A DNA stretch of 50,414 bases, taken from JAHEEL01 sp964195545 (lineage in GTDB: Bacteria > Actinomycetota > Acidimicrobiia > Spongiisociales > UBA5794). Shown one piece after another: positions 16,630-24,351 of this stretch. Position 1 is the first letter of the stretch, and every line of letters begins with the position of its first letter. Made by a program: the position numbers and the translations under genes. Location of the stretch: NCBI GenBank assembly GCA_964195545.1, contig CAXMQQ010000012.1, positions 1 through 50,414 on the forward strand. The letters are read 5' to 3'. The notes under the pieces were generated by a model. It saw nothing but the letters and a program-made list of their open reading frames with translations, was not told where the DNA came from and ran no database searches.

Positions 16630-17658
16630 TCAGGTCTCGGCGCTGGATGCTGCCCAGATGTTGATACCACCATCGACGGCGTGGCGATCGATGGCAGCGA
16701 GTTCATCGGTAGTGAACTCGAGATTGTCAAGTGCTCCGAGGTCTTCTTCGATCTGCGACCACCGGCTGGCCCCGACTAGAGCTGTGGTGATCCTCGTATC
16801 TCTCAGAACCCAGGCGATCGCCATCTGAGCGAGGGATTGGCCACGGGCCGCCGCGATGGTGTTCAGAGCTCGAACCCTGGCGAGATTGTCATCGGTCAAG
16901 AACTTCGTCTTGAGCGAAACATCGAGTGTGGCCCGCGATCCCGATGGCATGCCGTCCAAGTACTTGTTTGTGAGCATGCCCTGGGCAAGCGGTGAGAACG
17001 CGATGACTCCGACGCCTGCTCCGCCAACCGCATCGAGGAGGTCGCCTTCGATCCATCGATTCAACATCGAGTAGGAGGGCTGGTGGACGAGACATGGTGT
17101 GCCGGCATCTCGTAGGAGCGAGATCGCCTCGCGGGTTCTCACGGGTCCGTACGACGAGATTCCGACGTAGAGGGCCTTCCCCTGGTTGACCGCGGTGGTC
17201 AGAGAGCCCATCGTTTCTTCGAGCGGGGTAGCCGGATCGGGTCGATGTGAGTAGAAGATGTCGACGTAGTCGAGGCCGAGTCTGGCAAGACTCTGATCGA
17301 GACTTGCCAGCATGGGCTTCCGGCCGCCGCCGCGTTCGCCATGGGGTCCGCCCCACTGCCGGTGGCCGGCCTTCGTAGAGATGATCAACTCGTCGCGATA
17401 CGGGGCGAGGTCGGTGGACATGACACGGCCCAGCGTCTCCTCTGCCGTACCGAAATCGGGTCCGTAGTTGTTCGCGAGATCGAAGTGCGTGATACCGCTG
17501 TCGAACGATCGGAGCAGCATCTTGCGAGCGGTCTCCAGGGGTGAATGGCTTCCGAAGTTCTGCCACAAGCCAAGAGCGACCTTGGGGAGATCGAGGCCGC
17601 TCCGTCCGCATCGTGCATACGGCATGCTGTCGTATCGATCTCGGTGAGCCAGGTACAT
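16630..17658 (-). CDS. Aldo/keto reductase, YghZ/Gpr-like
   Basis: 342 residues from ATG 17658, with AGGAG 5 nt upstream. An ATG 33 nt further out (17691) overlaps the probable -10 box CATAAT and is rejected. The NADPH-dependent (beta/alpha)8 barrel tetrad is visible: Asp and Tyr in FDLANNYGP, Lys in IISTKAG, His in YSHRPD. The closest recognisable group is the E. coli YghZ type, which reduces L-glyceraldehyde 3-phosphate and methylglyoxal. In this neighbourhood it could reduce a short-chain aldose or aldose phosphate. It converges with tatC and diverges from tatA. Confidence 0.85.
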   Translation of the reverse strand: MYLAHRDRYDSMPYARCGRSGLDLPKVALGLWQNFGSHSPLETARKMLLRSFDSGITHFDLANNYGPDFGTAEETLGRVMSTDLAPYRDELIISTKAGHRQWGGPHGERGGGRKPMLASLDQSLARLGLDYVDIFYSHRPDPATPLEETMGSLTTAVNQGKALYVGISSYGPVRTREAISLLRDAGTPCLVHQPSYSMLNRWIEGDLLDAVGGAGVGVIAFSPLAQGMLTNKYLDGMPSGSRATLDVSLKTKFLTDDNLARVRALNTIAAARGQSLAQMAIAWVLRDTRITTALVGASRWSQIEEDLGALDNLEFTTDELAAIDRHAVDGGINIWAASSAET

Positions 17659-17689
17659 CGCATCTCCTGTCGGGTTGTTTGGCTCGGTC

Positions 17690-17695
17690 ATTATG
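17690..17695 (-). promoter_or_regulatory. -10 box of the aldo/keto reductase gene
   Basis: CATAAT on the minus strand, one mismatch from TATAAT. The predicted transcription start near 17682 leaves a leader of about 24 nt carrying AGGAG. No good -35 box is seen. Confidence 0.45.
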
Positions 17696-17827
17696 GCGGA
17701 AGATCGACGGTCAGGAGCCGACTGTCACCGCGGTTCTCTTGGTGGTATTCCGTCTGCATCTCTCACAACTCAGATCGCAGCGTGGCGACCGGGGCCAGGA
17801 GGCGGCACTCCACGGGTTTCGGACATG

Positions 17828-17856
17828 TTGTCCGGGTTCGGCCTCGTGGGTACACT
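17828..17856 (+). promoter_or_regulatory. Promoter of tatA
   Basis: TTGTCC (17828-17833), 17-bp spacer, TACACT (17851-17856). The predicted start near 17863 gives a short leader with GAAGG just before the coding region. The boxes closely match those before rpmJ (TTGTCG, TACACT). Confidence 0.6.
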
Positions 17857-17879
17857 CGCCGCTAGGAAAGAAGGTGCGC

Positions 17880-18074
17880 GTGTTCTTTGCATTCATTCGA
17901 AACATCGGTGGACCCGAGATTTTGATTGTTCTCGTCGTGGTGCTGCTCCTGTTCGGCGCCAAGAAGCTACCGGGGCTTGCTCGTTCGGTTGGAGCATCAG
18001 CCAAGGAGTTCAAGAAGGGCGTCGACGAGGGCGCGGATGACGGTGCGACCGATTCTGAGGACTCATCCGTCTAG
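17880..18074 (+). CDS. tatA: Sec-independent translocase protein TatA
   Basis: 64 residues from GTG 17880 (GAAGG at 17870-17874); GTG 17874 is equally in frame and would add two residues. One membrane helix, the hinge FGAKKLPGLARSVG, a short amphipathic helix (SAKEFKKGVDEG) and an acidic tail form the TatA pattern. TatA oligomerises to let folded RR-signal proteins cross the membrane. It is separated from tatBC by the oppositely oriented reductase gene. Confidence 0.92.
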   Translation: MFFAFIRNIGGPEILIVLVVVLLLFGAKKLPGLARSVGASAKEFKKGVDEGADDGATDSEDSSV

Positions 18075-18248
18075 ACCGGCTCCAGAACGCCCGGTCGGCG
18101 GCAGTTCAAGGGGTCGAATACGGACCCGCGCGAGGGTTGTTGTTGCTTCTTCGCTCACCCAATCTCTGTGTCATGGACCGCTGATCTCTTGCCGGAGACA
18201 GCGTCGAATTGCCCTCATTGACGCCGTTTCGCCTGTTTCGGAGTGAAA

Positions 18249-18278
18249 TTGGAAGTCAATGGGTGACCTGAGTAGGGT
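18249..18278 (+). promoter_or_regulatory. Promoter of the ABC importer operon
   Basis: TTGGAA (18249-18254), 18-bp spacer, TAGGGT (18273-18278), in the 353-bp gap between tatA and the binding protein gene. The predicted start is near 18285, giving a leader of about 140 nt. The stretch 18075-18248 shows nothing else that I can interpret. Confidence 0.55.
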
Positions 18279-18283
18279 GTCGT

Positions 18284-18325
18284 TGTGCATCACAGAGTAT
18301 GTGCGCGGGAGTGCACATTTGTGCA
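18284..18325. promoter_or_regulatory. Paired palindromes, candidate repressor operator
   Basis: TGTG-CAT-CACA at 18284-18294 and the nearly perfect TGCACA-TT-TGTGCA at 18312-18325, centred 30 bp apart, sit at and just after the predicted transcription start. Both share a TGTG(C) half-site. The position suits a repressor of the sugar/polyol operon. No LacI-, GntR- or DeoR-type regulator is encoded in the window, so the binding protein is unknown. Confidence 0.45.
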
Positions 18326-18427
18326 ATTGTCGGTCGGCAACTACGGCAGGTCGACACCAAAGGAGGATTGGTCGAAGCAGCGGAAAACGTCGAGTTATCC
18401 ACGGATCCGATAGACGGGAGACTGTGT

Positions 18428-20008
18428 ATGTCTGAAGAGAAGAGCCAACGGCAGGAGACCAAAGGAGAGGCGGCGGAGAAGAAGTTCCTCATGAGCCGTC
18501 GTGGAGTGCTCATGAGCGGGGCTGGATTGGGGTTGGCAAGCGTTCTTGCTGCCTGCGGTGCAAACGATGACGCGGATTCGTCCGAGACGACCGCTGCTGG
18601 TGGCGGGGAAGTCGCCGACGATTCGCCGCTTCTGGGGAGCAACGAGACCAACATGCAGGGCAAGACGGTTCCGATGGGTCTCGCCGCGCTCGCGGGTTGG
18701 CCACCGAGCCAGATCCCGGTTGATCTGTACCCCGACTTCGCCGCCCATGTGAAGGCAAAGTACGGCTACGACACGACGGTCACCAAGACCGAGGCACCGT
18801 TCGCCGAGCTGTTCCAGAAGATCGCCCCGTCGCTTGCTGCCGGTGAGCAGGAATACAACATCATGGTTGTCGATAGCCAGTGGCTCGGCGCATTGTCGGA
18901 GCCGGGCTGGATTGTTGATGCCGAAAAGATATTCGCTCTCAATCCCGAGTTGGATCTGGAGGTCTACAGCTCACTTGTGCGCGAGACATACCAGATCTAC
19001 CCAACCGGGTCAGATCAGCGCTGGGGATTCCCCCAGATGCCCGACACCCAGGGCATTTTCATGCGTCTGGACATGCTGGAGGATCCAGCCGAGCAGGAGG
19101 CCTTCGAAGCGAAGTATGGATGGAATCTGCCCACGACCTATGAGGAATGCCAACCTCTGTCGATGGTCGAGTACGAAGACATCTTCGAGCACTTCACGCG
19201 GCCCGATGAGGACTTCTACGGTGTGGCGATGCAGTACGCGAAGGAGTACGACTTCTTCTCTTGCGCGTACCACCCGTACGCGTACGCGACCGGCGACATC
19301 TGGAACCCGGCGACCGGCGAGATGGTCGGCATCCTGAACACTCCGGAGCATGCTGAGGCGCTCGAGTACTTTGTGAGTCTCATGAAGTACCAGCCACCAG
19401 GTGCCGAGGCATTCGGCATCGGATCGATGATCGACCTCTTCAACGCCGGCCAGGTGTTCTCTGCTCTCCAGTGGAACGCAGTCGGTTTGTTCATGGAGGG
19501 GAACGACGGCGAACTCGCGGGCAAGACCCTCGTTGGGCCACACCCGAAGTTCACGTTCTCCGACGGCTCTCTCGATGTCATCGGTGCAATGGGTGGTCAG
19601 CCATGGGTTCTCAACTCGTACAACGACGACGATCACATGCGAGTAGCCGTCGACTTCCTGAAGTGGTGGTACACGGACGAGACTCAGGCCAAGTTCACCG
19701 AGGCCGGCGGTCTTCCGTGGACCAAGGAAGGCGTGAACGCTCCCGGATTCGAGGAGAGTTCGGCGTATGCGCGCTCCTTCAAGGAGATGCTCGGAGAAGG
19801 TAAGTCGCGAGACTTCTGGCATTTGCCGGAGTACGCGGAACTCCTCGCCATCCAGCAGGAGGGCTACAACGGCTACGCCGCGGGTCAGTTCACGGATCCA
19901 CAGCGGGTTCTGGACTACATCGCCGTGAAGCAGCAAGAGCTGCTCATTGAGAACGGTCGCTGTGACGTCCCGATTCCCGACGAACTGAAGGGCATCACCC
20001 TCGGCTAG
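18428..20008 (+). CDS. ABC importer substrate-binding lipoprotein (Tat-type signal, CUT1)
   Basis: 526 residues from ATG 18428 (GGGAG at 18416-18420). The signal peptide combines a twin arginine (SRRGVLMSGAGLGLAS) with a lipobox (VLAAC), predicting Tat export followed by lipidation of Cys at about residue 40. The mature part is a family-1 (MalE-like) binding protein with aromatic-rich segments typical of carbohydrate pockets. At over 480 mature residues it is larger than MalE. It heads the operon, and position and composition resemble GlpV of the rhizobial glycerol importer. The ligand cannot be told from sequence. Confidence 0.88.
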   Translation: MSEEKSQRQETKGEAAEKKFLMSRRGVLMSGAGLGLASVLAACGANDDADSSETTAAGGGEVADDSPLLGSNETNMQGKTVPMGLAALAGWPPSQIPVDLYPDFAAHVKAKYGYDTTVTKTEAPFAELFQKIAPSLAAGEQEYNIMVVDSQWLGALSEPGWIVDAEKIFALNPELDLEVYSSLVRETYQIYPTGSDQRWGFPQMPDTQGIFMRLDMLEDPAEQEAFEAKYGWNLPTTYEECQPLSMVEYEDIFEHFTRPDEDFYGVAMQYAKEYDFFSCAYHPYAYATGDIWNPATGEMVGILNTPEHAEALEYFVSLMKYQPPGAEAFGIGSMIDLFNAGQVFSALQWNAVGLFMEGNDGELAGKTLVGPHPKFTFSDGSLDVIGAMGGQPWVLNSYNDDDHMRVAVDFLKWWYTDETQAKFTEAGGLPWTKEGVNAPGFEESSAYARSFKEMLGEGKSRDFWHLPEYAELLAIQQEGYNGYAAGQFTDPQRVLDYIAVKQQELLIENGRCDVPIPDELKGITLG

Positions 20009-20017
20009 GAGTCAAGA

Positions 20018-20055
20018 CGGGTCGGGGTACCGCCATGCGCTGGTACCCCGACCCG
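20018..20055 (+). terminator. 14-bp stem-loop between binding protein and permease genes
   Basis: Arms CGGGTCGGGGTACC (20018-20031) and GGTACCCCGACCCG (20042-20055), loop 10 nt, perfect pairing, no T-tract. It starts 9 nt after the stop codon. Like the intergenic hairpin after malE, it may attenuate transcription or protect the upstream mRNA, giving excess binding protein over permease. Confidence 0.7.
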
Positions 20056-20123
20056 CCCTCCAAACCGAGTCCCAACCATGACTGCCGCCATCACTCTCCT
20101 CAATCGCGAGTCGAGTGATTCAC

Positions 20124-20136
20124 TAGTGTCTCGGCT
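20124..20136 (+). promoter_or_regulatory. Putative leaderless promoter of the first permease gene
   Basis: TAGTGT at 20124-20129, then 7 nt, then ATG 20137. The spacing equals that before tatB and the nuclease gene. It would supply permease and ATPase mRNA independently of the hairpin upstream. Confidence 0.4.
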
Positions 20137-21036
20137 ATGACCGCGGCAACAACGACAAGAGACACGAATAGGTCCACGGCGATGGGCGTCGGGCTTCTCC
20201 TGCCCGTGCTGACTTTCTTCCTCGTTCTCAACGTTATTCCGACGTTCTGGTTGATAGGCCTCGGTTTCTACAAGTACAGCCTCGGTCGGGGTGAACCAAA
20301 GTTCGTCGGCATCGACAACTTCACGAACATCATCAACAGCCCTGAGCTTTGGGGGGCGTTCAGTCGCACTCTTCGGTTCATGATGGTTGCCGTCGGGTTC
20401 GAAGTGGTCCTCGGCGTTGCACTCGGCTTCCTCTTCTGGGGTAGCGCCCGCATGCCGGGACGCCGAGTCGCTCTCACGATGTTGTTCACACCAATGGTGA
20501 TTGCACCGGTGGCCAGCGGTCTGTTCTGGAAGCTCATCTATGAGCCGACGTTCGGGATCATCAATGCCGTCATCGTTCTCTTCGGCGGAACCAGGATCGA
20601 CTTTCTCACGAACATCGACTGGGCTCTACCGGCGGTGATCTTCGTCGACATATGGATGTGGACTCCGTTCATGATCATGATGACCCTTGCGGCGCTCGGA
20701 TCGGTCCCGGCAGCCGAACTCGAAGCGGCGGAGGTCGATCGACTCTCTCTGTGGTACCGCATTCGCCATGTGATCCTGCCTCACGCCAAGTTCATCCTGA
20801 TGCTGGGTGTGTTGCTCCGGACGATCGACGCGTTCAAGACGACGGATCTTGTTCTCACCATGACGATCGGCGGGCCCGGCAACAAGACCGAGTTCATCGG
20901 ATTGGCCCTCTACCGGCAGGCTTTCAACAGTCTGGATCTGGGCCGATCGTCGGCTGTGTCTCTCGTGCTGCTGATCATCGCAATCGCCTTCACATCGATC
21001 TACCTGTACGTTCTCAACTGGAGCAAGAGGCGCTGA
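20137..21036 (+). CDS. ABC importer permease, MalF/UgpA family
   Basis: 299 residues with six predicted membrane helices. The EAA loop that docks the ATPase is at about residue 195 (AAELEAAEVDRLSLWYRIRHVILP). It is slightly divergent, with Asp where Gly is usual. It forms the transmembrane channel with the next gene product. The stop overlaps the following start (TGATG). Confidence 0.92.
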   Translation: MTAATTTRDTNRSTAMGVGLLLPVLTFFLVLNVIPTFWLIGLGFYKYSLGRGEPKFVGIDNFTNIINSPELWGAFSRTLRFMMVAVGFEVVLGVALGFLFWGSARMPGRRVALTMLFTPMVIAPVASGLFWKLIYEPTFGIINAVIVLFGGTRIDFLTNIDWALPAVIFVDIWMWTPFMIMMTLAALGSVPAAELEAAEVDRLSLWYRIRHVILPHAKFILMLGVLLRTIDAFKTTDLVLTMTIGGPGNKTEFIGLALYRQAFNSLDLGRSSAVSLVLLIIAIAFTSIYLYVLNWSKRR

Positions 21037-21884
21037 TGGCAATGGCTAGGTCACAGAGGGGCAAGGCGAGGAGCGCCGGCTACTACGTCGTGCTCTGGGT
21101 AGTCGCAGCACTGTTCTTTCTGCCGGTCTTCTGGATAGCGCTGACCGCGTTCAAGGCGAACGCCGACATCCTTGCCGTACCGCCCAAACTCATCTTCTCT
21201 CCGGTGCTCGACAACTTCAGGAGGGTCATCGCCGATCCGGCGACAATTCCCTACGCCATCAACAGCGTCTGGCTCGGCGTCGGTTCGGTGATCGTTGCCG
21301 TCGCCATCTCCTTCCCTGCTGCATACGCATTCTCACGCTGGAAGTTCAAGTTCACAGACTTCCTCATGTTCCTACTGCTCACGACACGAATGATTCCAGC
21401 GGCTGCAGCGGTCATCCCGATCTTCCAGATGTTCAACGCATTTGGCCTTCGCGGGCGCTTCGGCATGTTCATCCTGTATACGAGCTTCAGCATCCCGTTC
21501 TCGGTGTGGATCCTCAAGGGTTTCATCGACGGCGTATCAGAACGATTTGACGAGACGGCGATTGTGAGCGGGGCGGGGCGCATGCACGTGATGTTCAAGG
21601 TCATCCTCCCACAGGTCAAGCCCGGACTCATCGCCGCCTTCATCTTCAATCTGATCTTCGCCTGGAATGAGTACATCTTCAACTTCGTCCTCGGCAACGC
21701 CCAGACTCAGAACATCCCGTTCGGCATGTCGGTGAATCTGCTCAGCGCCGGCGGTAACGTCGATTGGGGGTTCGTGGCATCGCTCTCGACGATGTATGCA
21801 GTTCTCCCCATACTCATGATCTTCTTCTTCCAGAAGTACCTGTTGGTGGGCATGACATTCGGCACCGTGCGAGGTGATGTATGA
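21036..21884 (+). CDS. ABC importer permease, MalG/UgpE family
   Basis: 282 residues, six predicted membrane helices. The EAA loop is ERFDETAIVSGAGRMHVMFKVILP, here split as ERFDETAIVSGAG then RMHVMFKVILP, and keeps the conserved Gly. The N-terminal cytoplasmic part is short and basic. It is translationally coupled to both neighbours (1-nt and 4-nt overlaps). Confidence 0.93.
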   Translation: MAMARSQRGKARSAGYYVVLWVVAALFFLPVFWIALTAFKANADILAVPPKLIFSPVLDNFRRVIADPATIPYAINSVWLGVGSVIVAVAISFPAAYAFSRWKFKFTDFLMFLLLTTRMIPAAAAVIPIFQMFNAFGLRGRFGMFILYTSFSIPFSVWILKGFIDGVSERFDETAIVSGAGRMHVMFKVILPQVKPGLIAAFIFNLIFAWNEYIFNFVLGNAQTQNIPFGMSVNLLSAGGNVDWGFVASLSTMYAVLPILMIFFFQKYLLVGMTFGTVRGDV

Positions 21885-22162
21885 AGCAGGATCTCTTCAC
21901 TCAGCGGATCCAACTCACATGGATCTTCATCCTGATCGTGGCGCTCGTTGGTATCGGGCAGGCTTTCAGCTTCGCGGTGTACCAGGTGTCGATCGTGACG
22001 ATGATTGCGGCTGGAATGGGCCAGATCGCCATCGGGAACGTTCCTCCCGAGGCTCCGCCTGCCCGGTTCTTTCGGTTCGTCGCCATTTTTATCGTGGTCA
22101 TCGTCGTGGTCTTCGCTTTGTCGATCTGGATGACCCCCTACTTGGTCAACCTCGGGAGGTGA
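21881..22162 (+). CDS. Small two-helix membrane protein of the ABC importer operon
   Basis: 93 residues with two hydrophobic helices (about 11-47, partly polar, and 66-86) joined by a PPEAPPARFF turn. I recognise no family. Its place between the permease and ATPase genes, with a 4-nt overlap, matches glpU in the rhizobial glycerol importer operon (glpSTPQUV), which also encodes a small membrane protein, though the sequences do not look alike. It may be an accessory subunit of the transporter. Confidence 0.75.
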   Translation: MKQDLFTQRIQLTWIFILIVALVGIGQAFSFAVYQVSIVTMIAAGMGQIAIGNVPPEAPPARFFRFVAIFIVVIVVVFALSIWMTPYLVNLGR

Positions 22163-22170
22163 AGAACGCG

Positions 22171-23256
22171 ATGTCTCTTGTCGAATTCACGTCGATCTCC
22201 AAATCCTTCGGGGAGGATGCCGTCCTCAACACTCTCGATTTCGCTGTCGACGAGGGGGAGTTCGCCGTCGTCTTCGGATTGTCCGGTTCCGGTAAGTCCG
22301 TTCTCCTGCGGATGCTCGTAGGACTGGAGAGTCCAGACGAGGGCTTCATCAACCTCCGGGGCTCTGATGCATCTGACGTCAAGCCCGGTGATCGGAAGAT
22401 CGGCTACGTGCCGCAATCATTCGCACTCTTCCCCGACAGGACCGTCGGGCAGAACATCGCCTACCCGCTGACGGTGGCGCGGGAATCGAAGGAGACAATC
22501 AGCGAGGCCGTTGAACGGGTGGCCGGGCTTCTTGCAATTCCTGAACTCCTCGACCGAACACCGGATCAGCTCAGCGGGGGCCAGAAACAACGCGTCGCGA
22601 TCGCCCGTGGCCTCGTTGTGAGCACCGACTTGTACGTCCTCGACGATCCGTTGGTCGGTCTCGATTTCAAACTGAGGGAGAAGCTGATCGACGATCTGCG
22701 CGAGACCCGCGAAGCTCTGGATGTCACGTTCCTCTACGCAACCTCAGATGCCACTGAAGCGCTTGCTCTGGCAACGAGCGTGGCGATTCTGGCAGAGGGA
22801 GTTGTCCAGGAGTATGGACCTCCGCGTGATGTCTACGCCAAGCCCGAGCATCTCGCGACGATGGCCACTCTGTGCTTTCCCCAGAGCAACCGACTTCCGG
22901 CAACGCTCGAGGGTGAGGAGATCACCACACCATGGGGGACGGTGTCAGCCGCGGTCAATAGCTCCTCCACCGCGGACGGATTCGCTGCGATGGTTCGACC
23001 CGAGCACGTTGAACTTCTGGCCGAGTCGGGTCGAAGCGCGATCGAGGGACGAGCGACCGTGACGCTGCGTGAGGATCTCGGTGCGGAGGAGATCGTCTAC
23101 CTGGAAACGGACGGTTATCAGTTCACTTCACTCGTCCGGGCCGACTCCGCCGATCTAGGAGTGCTCACTCTGGGAGAGACGATCGATTTCGGGATCTCGG
23201 CTGAGGCAATCGTCCTGTTCGCTGAAGGCCAGCGCATAGGCCAGGGTCGACGATGA
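22171..23256 (+). CDS. ABC importer ATPase 1, with degenerate Walker B / H-loop
   Basis: 361 residues from ATG 22171. Walker A GLSGSGKS at 36-43, Q-loop Gln82 and a perfect signature LSGGQ at 134-138 are present. The catalytic Glu after Walker B is replaced by Asp (LYVLDDP, 154-160), and the switch His is replaced by Ser (YATSD, Ser192). A C-terminal TOBE-like regulatory domain follows from about residue 240. On its own this subunit should hydrolyse ATP poorly. It pairs with the next gene, whose defects are complementary. The position resembles glpS/glpT. Confidence 0.9.
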   Translation: MSLVEFTSISKSFGEDAVLNTLDFAVDEGEFAVVFGLSGSGKSVLLRMLVGLESPDEGFINLRGSDASDVKPGDRKIGYVPQSFALFPDRTVGQNIAYPLTVARESKETISEAVERVAGLLAIPELLDRTPDQLSGGQKQRVAIARGLVVSTDLYVLDDPLVGLDFKLREKLIDDLRETREALDVTFLYATSDATEALALATSVAILAEGVVQEYGPPRDVYAKPEHLATMATLCFPQSNRLPATLEGEEITTPWGTVSAAVNSSSTADGFAAMVRPEHVELLAESGRSAIEGRATVTLREDLGAEEIVYLETDGYQFTSLVRADSADLGVLTLGETIDFGISAEAIVLFAEGQRIGQGRR

Positions 23257-23268
23257 CTGGAGATACCC

Positions 23269-24339
23269 GTGGCTGATATCCGGTTGGAGAATCTGCGCAA
23301 GGAATTTGATGATGGCGCAGTCGTTGCGGTACGCGACCTGAGTCTGACGTTCCGGGATGGAACAACCACGTGTCTCCTCGGGCCGTCAGGCTGTGGCAAG
23401 ACGACACTGATGCGGATCATCGCGGGCCTCGATGCCCCAACCTCCGGCAGTGTCTTCTTCGGCGATCAGGATGTGACCGAGATGAAGACCCGGGATCGGG
23501 ATCTCGGGATGGTGTTTCAGTATCCGGTCGTCTATAGCGGTGCAACCGTTCGACAGAACATCGCGCTGCCGCTGCGGGGTGAGGATCTCTCGCAGGAGGA
23601 GAAGGACGACCGCGTGGAGGAATTGATATCTCTCATCGGTCTGGATGACTACGCCGATTGGGAGGCGAGCCGCCTCAACAGCGCCACTCGTCAGATGGTT
23701 GCGGTGGCTCGAGCCGTCTCGCGCCAAGCGCCGATCATCCTCTTCGACGAACCCATCACGAACGTTGACCCCGACTTGAAGCTCCAGGTCAAGAGGACAT
23801 TGCGTGAACTCTTCTCCCGTTTGAACCAGACCATCATCTACGTGACCCACGACCAGACCGAGGCGATGACTCTCGCCGATGAGATCGCGTTGATGAACGA
23901 TGGAAGGATCGACCAGATGGCTCCCCCTCGTGAGCTCTACAACGAGTCTGCGTCGAGATTCAGCGGTTGGTTCCTCGGCAATCCGGGCATGGATTTTATC
24001 CCGGTCGACGACAACCGCGAACTTGCACAAGCGATCGTGGGCGGACCACTGTCGGATGACGTTGCGACCATCGGATTCCGCCCCGAGTTCGTGAAGTTGG
24101 ACGACCCTGATGGGTCTTCGGGTGTGCTTGCCACCGTGAAGCACTCGGCGATCGCGACCGGCGGGCAGTTGCTTGTGAGCCTGCAGTGCGGCGAGGTCGC
24201 CGTGAAGGCAAAGCTGCCCTGGGACAGTCGACTCGACGTCAGTCCCGGCACAACCGTGCGGTGGTCGGTTCCGGGGGAGCGTCTCAACATGTTCGATGCC
24301 AACGACTCGGCTGTCGCGGCAGCCCGAGCGGACGCCTGA
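23269..24339 (+). CDS. ABC importer ATPase 2, with degenerate signature motif
   Basis: 356 residues from GTG 23269 with GGAG just upstream. Walker A GPSGCGKT (38-45), Q-loop Gln84, Walker B IILFDEP with Glu161 and H-loop His194 (YVTHD) are intact. The ABC signature expected as LSGGQRQ reads LNSATRQ (136-142). A TOBE-like C-terminal domain is present. Combined with ATPase 1, only the site formed by this Walker A/B and the partner's LSGGQ would be competent. Confidence 0.9.
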   Translation: MADIRLENLRKEFDDGAVVAVRDLSLTFRDGTTTCLLGPSGCGKTTLMRIIAGLDAPTSGSVFFGDQDVTEMKTRDRDLGMVFQYPVVYSGATVRQNIALPLRGEDLSQEEKDDRVEELISLIGLDDYADWEASRLNSATRQMVAVARAVSRQAPIILFDEPITNVDPDLKLQVKRTLRELFSRLNQTIIYVTHDQTEAMTLADEIALMNDGRIDQMAPPRELYNESASRFSGWFLGNPGMDFIPVDDNRELAQAIVGGPLSDDVATIGFRPEFVKLDDPDGSSGVLATVKHSAIATGGQLLVSLQCGEVAVKAKLPWDSRLDVSPGTTVRWSVPGERLNMFDANDSAVAAARADA

Positions 24340-24351
24340 TTGGGGCCAGAC

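Noticed and set aside
18358..18370. AAAGGAGG followed by TTG 18368 as an alternative start of the binding protein
   Set aside because: The spacing is 1 nt and no correctly placed start codon follows this strong match; its role, if any, is unclear.
18299..18427. A longer N-terminus for the ABC binding protein from ATG 18299
   Set aside because: It would put about 43 non-conserved residues before the Tat lipoprotein signal and would run over the candidate operator; ATG 18428 has a well-spaced GGGAG.
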